Shown piece by piece: positions 62,045-64,000 of a stretch of 64,000 bases of DNA. The stretch lies in the NCBI GenBank assembly GCA_037481615.1, contig JBBFLI010000020.1; one strand, given 5' to 3'. How positions within the stretch are numbered: the stretch's first letter is position 1; the number at the start of each line of letters is the position of its first letter. This stretch comes from SpSt-501 sp037481615. Its GTDB lineage: Bacteria; Desulfobacterota; Desulfobacteria; Desulfobacterales; SpSt-501. The notes beneath the pieces are model-generated. The model was given only the letters and a program-made list of their open reading frames with translations, was not told the origin of the DNA and made no database searches. Position numbers and translations under genes: made by a program.

Positions 62045-63087
62045 CCGCGGCGCCTTCGCTTTCGGCTGCGGCGCAGGCGGGCAAGCAGCGGGGCGATGTG
62101 CTCCTCGTGGATGCGGTCGCAGCCGATGCAGCGGTTGCGGTAGGGCCGACCCGCCGGGTCCACCGTGCGGGAGAGTTCCGCGAAGGCGGGCGGGTCGATC
62201 CCGAAGGAAAGGCCCATCCGCTCGGGGACCCCGGCGCTGATCGCCTCGAAGGGCGGAAGCCCCACCAGGGACCCCAGGATCTCCCGGAGCGGCTCCTCGG
62301 CGACGTTCCCGTAAGGGACGCGGGTCTTGCGGCAGCAGGGGTAGAGGTTCCCGTCGGGGTCGATCGCGACCTCGGAGCCGTTCCACCCGCCGTTGAGAAA
62401 ATTCATCCCCCCCGACCAGTTGCGGCAGAAGTTGTCCGCCCAGCCCGCCGTGGAGAGGCCGTTCTTCCAGGCGCGGCCGCTCGGCCAGAGTTTCCCGATC
62501 CACGCCCCGGGGGTCGCCCCGAAGAAGCTGTAGCGCGGGCCCTCTTCGTCCTCCCAGCGGCGGTGTTCGGAGCAAAGCCGCGAGGGGCGGACCCCGGCCT
62601 CCGCGAAAACGGCCGTGAGCCGCTCTTCGAGGGCCGCGGCGCGGTCTTCTCCGCCGTGGAAGGCGTCGATCGAGGAGACGGAGATCATCCAGACCCCGCG
62701 CTCGAGGAGTTCCTCGAGCACGGCCGGGGTCAAGAGATCCCCGCCCGTCTGAACGACCAGGCGCACGCCCCGGCCGTAGCGCTCCCGGAGGCGTTCGAGC
62801 AGGGGGTAGAGGAGCAGGCGCCGGGTCGGCTCGAGCAGGACCTCCCCGCCCGAGAGGATGATGCGGCCGGTCCGCGTGCGGAACTCCCCGCGGTCGTCTT
62901 CGCCCTCGAGGTCGCGGAATTCGAGCGACTCCGGCAGGTGCCGAACGACCCGGCGGGCGGTTTCCCGGGCGGCCGCGGTGAGCCTCTCCCCCTCCCCCGC
63001 GGGGTAGGGCCGGAAGCGCTCGTCGTAACAGTGGGGGCAGGTGCGGTTGCAGGCCCAGGTGATCGCCCAGTAGATGGATTCCAGCAT
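62041..63087 (-). CDS. radical SAM protein with a SPASM-like C-terminus
   Basis: A 348-residue radical SAM enzyme. The cluster motif CNRTCPHCYDERF is at about 13-25, with IILSGGEVLLEPTRRLLLYP, VQTGGDLLTPAVLEELLERG and SVSSIDAFHGG. The C-terminus has PDGNLYPCCRKTRVPYGNVA and NRCIGCDRIHEEH, cysteines placed like a SPASM/twitch auxiliary cluster. Such enzymes modify peptides or small molecules. No candidate precursor peptide is seen. It overlaps the ATPase gene by ATGA and follows the SDR gene by 3 bases, so all five genes are one unit. Confidence 0.9.
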   Translation of the reverse strand: MLESIYWAITWACNRTCPHCYDERFRPYPAGEGERLTAAARETARRVVRHLPESLEFRDLEGEDDRGEFRTRTGRIILSGGEVLLEPTRRLLLYPLLERLRERYGRGVRLVVQTGGDLLTPAVLEELLERGVWMISVSSIDAFHGGEDRAAALEERLTAVFAEAGVRPSRLCSEHRRWEDEEGPRYSFFGATPGAWIGKLWPSGRAWKNGLSTAGWADNFCRNWSGGMNFLNGGWNGSEVAIDPDGNLYPCCRKTRVPYGNVAEEPLREILGSLVGLPPFEAISAGVPERMGLSFGIDPPAFAELSRTVDPAGRPYRNRCIGCDRIHEEHIAPLLARLRRSRKRRRRG

Positions 63088-63090
63088 GGT

Positions 63091-63864
63091 TCAGGGGATC
63101 CCGCCCATGGCCGCGGTCAACCCGCCGTCGACGATGAGCGTCTGGCCGGTGATGAAGGCCGCCGCGGGCGAGGCGAGAAAGCAGGCGGCGTGGGCGATGT
63201 CCTGCGGCTCGGCCCAGCGCGCGAGCGGGGTGCGCGCCTTCACGGCCGCCTCGCGAGCGGGGTCGCTCCACTGGGCGCGCGTGAGTTCGGTCCGCGTGAA
63301 GCCCGGGGCGACGGCGTTCACCCGGATCCCCCGCGGGGCCCACTCCACGGCGAGGGCACGGGTGAGCTGGCGCAGGCCGGCCTTGGTCATGGCGTAGGCG
63401 GCCACCCCCGGGCGGGCGAGCTCGGCGAGGATGGAAGAGATGTTCACGATCACGCCGGGTTTTCCGGCGGCGATGCGCTCCCGGGCGAACTCGCAGGACA
63501 ACCGATAGGCCGCCGTGAGGTTGAGGTCGATCAGCCGGTGGAGCTCGGCGGGGTCGAGGGCCTGCGCGGGGCCGCGCAGGATGCCGCCGGCGTTGTTGAC
63601 GAGGATGTCGATGCCGCCCGCTTCCGCGAGCGCCTTCCGGAAGAGGGTCGGGATCTCCTCCGGCCGGGAGAGGTCGCCGGGCACGGCCCACACCCGGCCG
63701 GAGCCGATCCGGGAGGCCGCTTCCTCGAGCCGTGCCCGGTCGCGCGCGAGGAGAACCAGGGCGGCGCCGGCGGCGGCATAGGCTTGGGAGATCGCGAAAC
63801 CGATGCCGCGGCTGGCTCCGGTGACGAGGGCGGTCAGACCGTCGAGGCGGAAGGCGTCCCTCAT
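63091..63864 (-). CDS. short-chain dehydrogenase/reductase
   Basis: Classical SDR of 257 residues. Cofactor motif TGASRGIGFAISQ, NNAGG near 95, catalytic Ser in IVNISSILAEL and YxxxK in YAMTKAG, and the tail TGQTLIVDGGLTAAMGG are complete. The residues after the second beta strand (LLARDRARLEEA) suggest NADP preference. It resembles gluconate 5-dehydrogenase or 3-oxoacyl reductase; the substrate is unknown. First gene of the operon, with GAGGAA before the ATG and a promoter at 63919-63947. Confidence 0.94.
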   Translation of the reverse strand: MRDAFRLDGLTALVTGASRGIGFAISQAYAAAGAALVLLARDRARLEEAASRIGSGRVWAVPGDLSRPEEIPTLFRKALAEAGGIDILVNNAGGILRGPAQALDPAELHRLIDLNLTAAYRLSCEFARERIAAGKPGVIVNISSILAELARPGVAAYAMTKAGLRQLTRALAVEWAPRGIRVNAVAPGFTRTELTRAQWSDPAREAAVKARTPLARWAEPQDIAHAACFLASPAAAFITGQTLIVDGGLTAAMGGIP

Positions 63865-63918
63865 GGTGCGTTCCTCATCCGGGGGTCGATGGGTCGTTGC
63901 CGGTAGCCGTTCGCCGAA

Positions 63919-63947
63919 AAGATAGCTTGGCTCCTTTCTCCTGTAAA
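63919..63947 (-). promoter_or_regulatory. promoter of the SDR/radical SAM/YnjBCD operon
   Basis: On the minus strand TTTACA (63947-63942), 17 bases and TATCTT (63924-63919) make a good sigma-70-type promoter about 55 bases before the SDR start. Beyond it, to 64000, I see nothing recognisable. Confidence 0.65.
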
Positions 63948-64000
63948 GCGCTTCCCCCCCGCCCCCGAAGCGGAGCCGGGGCGGTCTTGATTCCGGGCCG

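Overview
The window is GC-rich bacterial chromosome. I place it, by inference, in the Desulfobacterota (old Deltaproteobacteria) or a close Gram-negative anaerobe. Outer-membrane functions (MlaA-like protein, MltD-like lytic transglycosylase, an NlpC/P60 protein with a barrel-like tail), periplasmic TRAP receptors, an oxygen-sensitive glycyl radical enzyme and a chemoreceptor behind a sigma-28-type promoter point to a motile, anaerobic, diderm heterotroph. The tig-clpP-clpX-lon block and four tRNA genes mark core chromosome rather than plasmid or phage. I saw no integrase, transposase, CRISPR array or phage gene.

Layout. 1-8.7 kb: two TRAP transporter sets (the first receptor is cut by the window edge) with two cupins, an enolase-superfamily sugar-acid dehydratase and endonuclease IV; this looks like uptake and first-step catabolism of sugar acids. 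8.8-17 kb: an accessory stretch with a secreted FecR-like protein, RmuC, a frameshifted Acg-family flavoprotein, a decayed GH13 sugar phosphorylase, a secreted two-repeat protein and a CYTH protein. It is punctuated by four copies of a short palindromic repeat starting TAGGGGACGTCC, which lies exactly on gene stop codons. 17-31 kb: housekeeping and poorly known genes (hotdog thioesterase, NlpC/P60 with a structured leader, YhbY, MltD, UPF0016, radical SAM, CoA-binding protein, DNA polymerase I, a lipoprotein, a TOTE-like helicase, membrane proteins). 31-34.6 kb: 2-oxoacid dehydrogenase E1 beta and alpha and a tandem class II aldolase-like protein. 34.6-41.2 kb: tRNA-Pro, tRNA-Leu, tig, clpP, clpX, lon, tRNA-Val, tRNA-Asp. 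41.2-52.2 kb: periplasmic protein, MlaA, pncB, UPF0316, chemoreceptor, TrkH/TrkA, DedA, sulfite-oxidase-like protein. 52.2-58.3 kb: L-serine ammonia-lyase, a glycyl radical enzyme very like trans-4-hydroxy-L-proline dehydratase, its activase, and a divergent FadR-type regulator. 58.4-63.9 kb: a compact operon of an SDR, a radical SAM protein and a YnjBCD-type ABC transporter.

How the genes work together. The most informative circuit is at 52-58 kb. The FadR-type regulator and the activase/dehydratase/serine-lyase operon are transcribed divergently, and each promoter has a TGGTCTGAA(G/C)ACC box just downstream of its -10, which suggests one repressor controls both. The last operon (63.9 to 58.4 kb) is tightly overlapped (ATGA junctions) and starts from one promoter, so the radical SAM protein and SDR probably act on or make the transporter's substrate.

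Caveats. Four loci carry frameshifts (dctQ; the Acg-family gene; two or more in the GH13 gene), and all shift in the same direction, as if single bases were missing. The dctQ case lies in a C run and may be a sequence error; the GH13 gene also seems to lack an internal segment and is a genuine relic. All family assignments come from motifs recognised by eye, without database searches.
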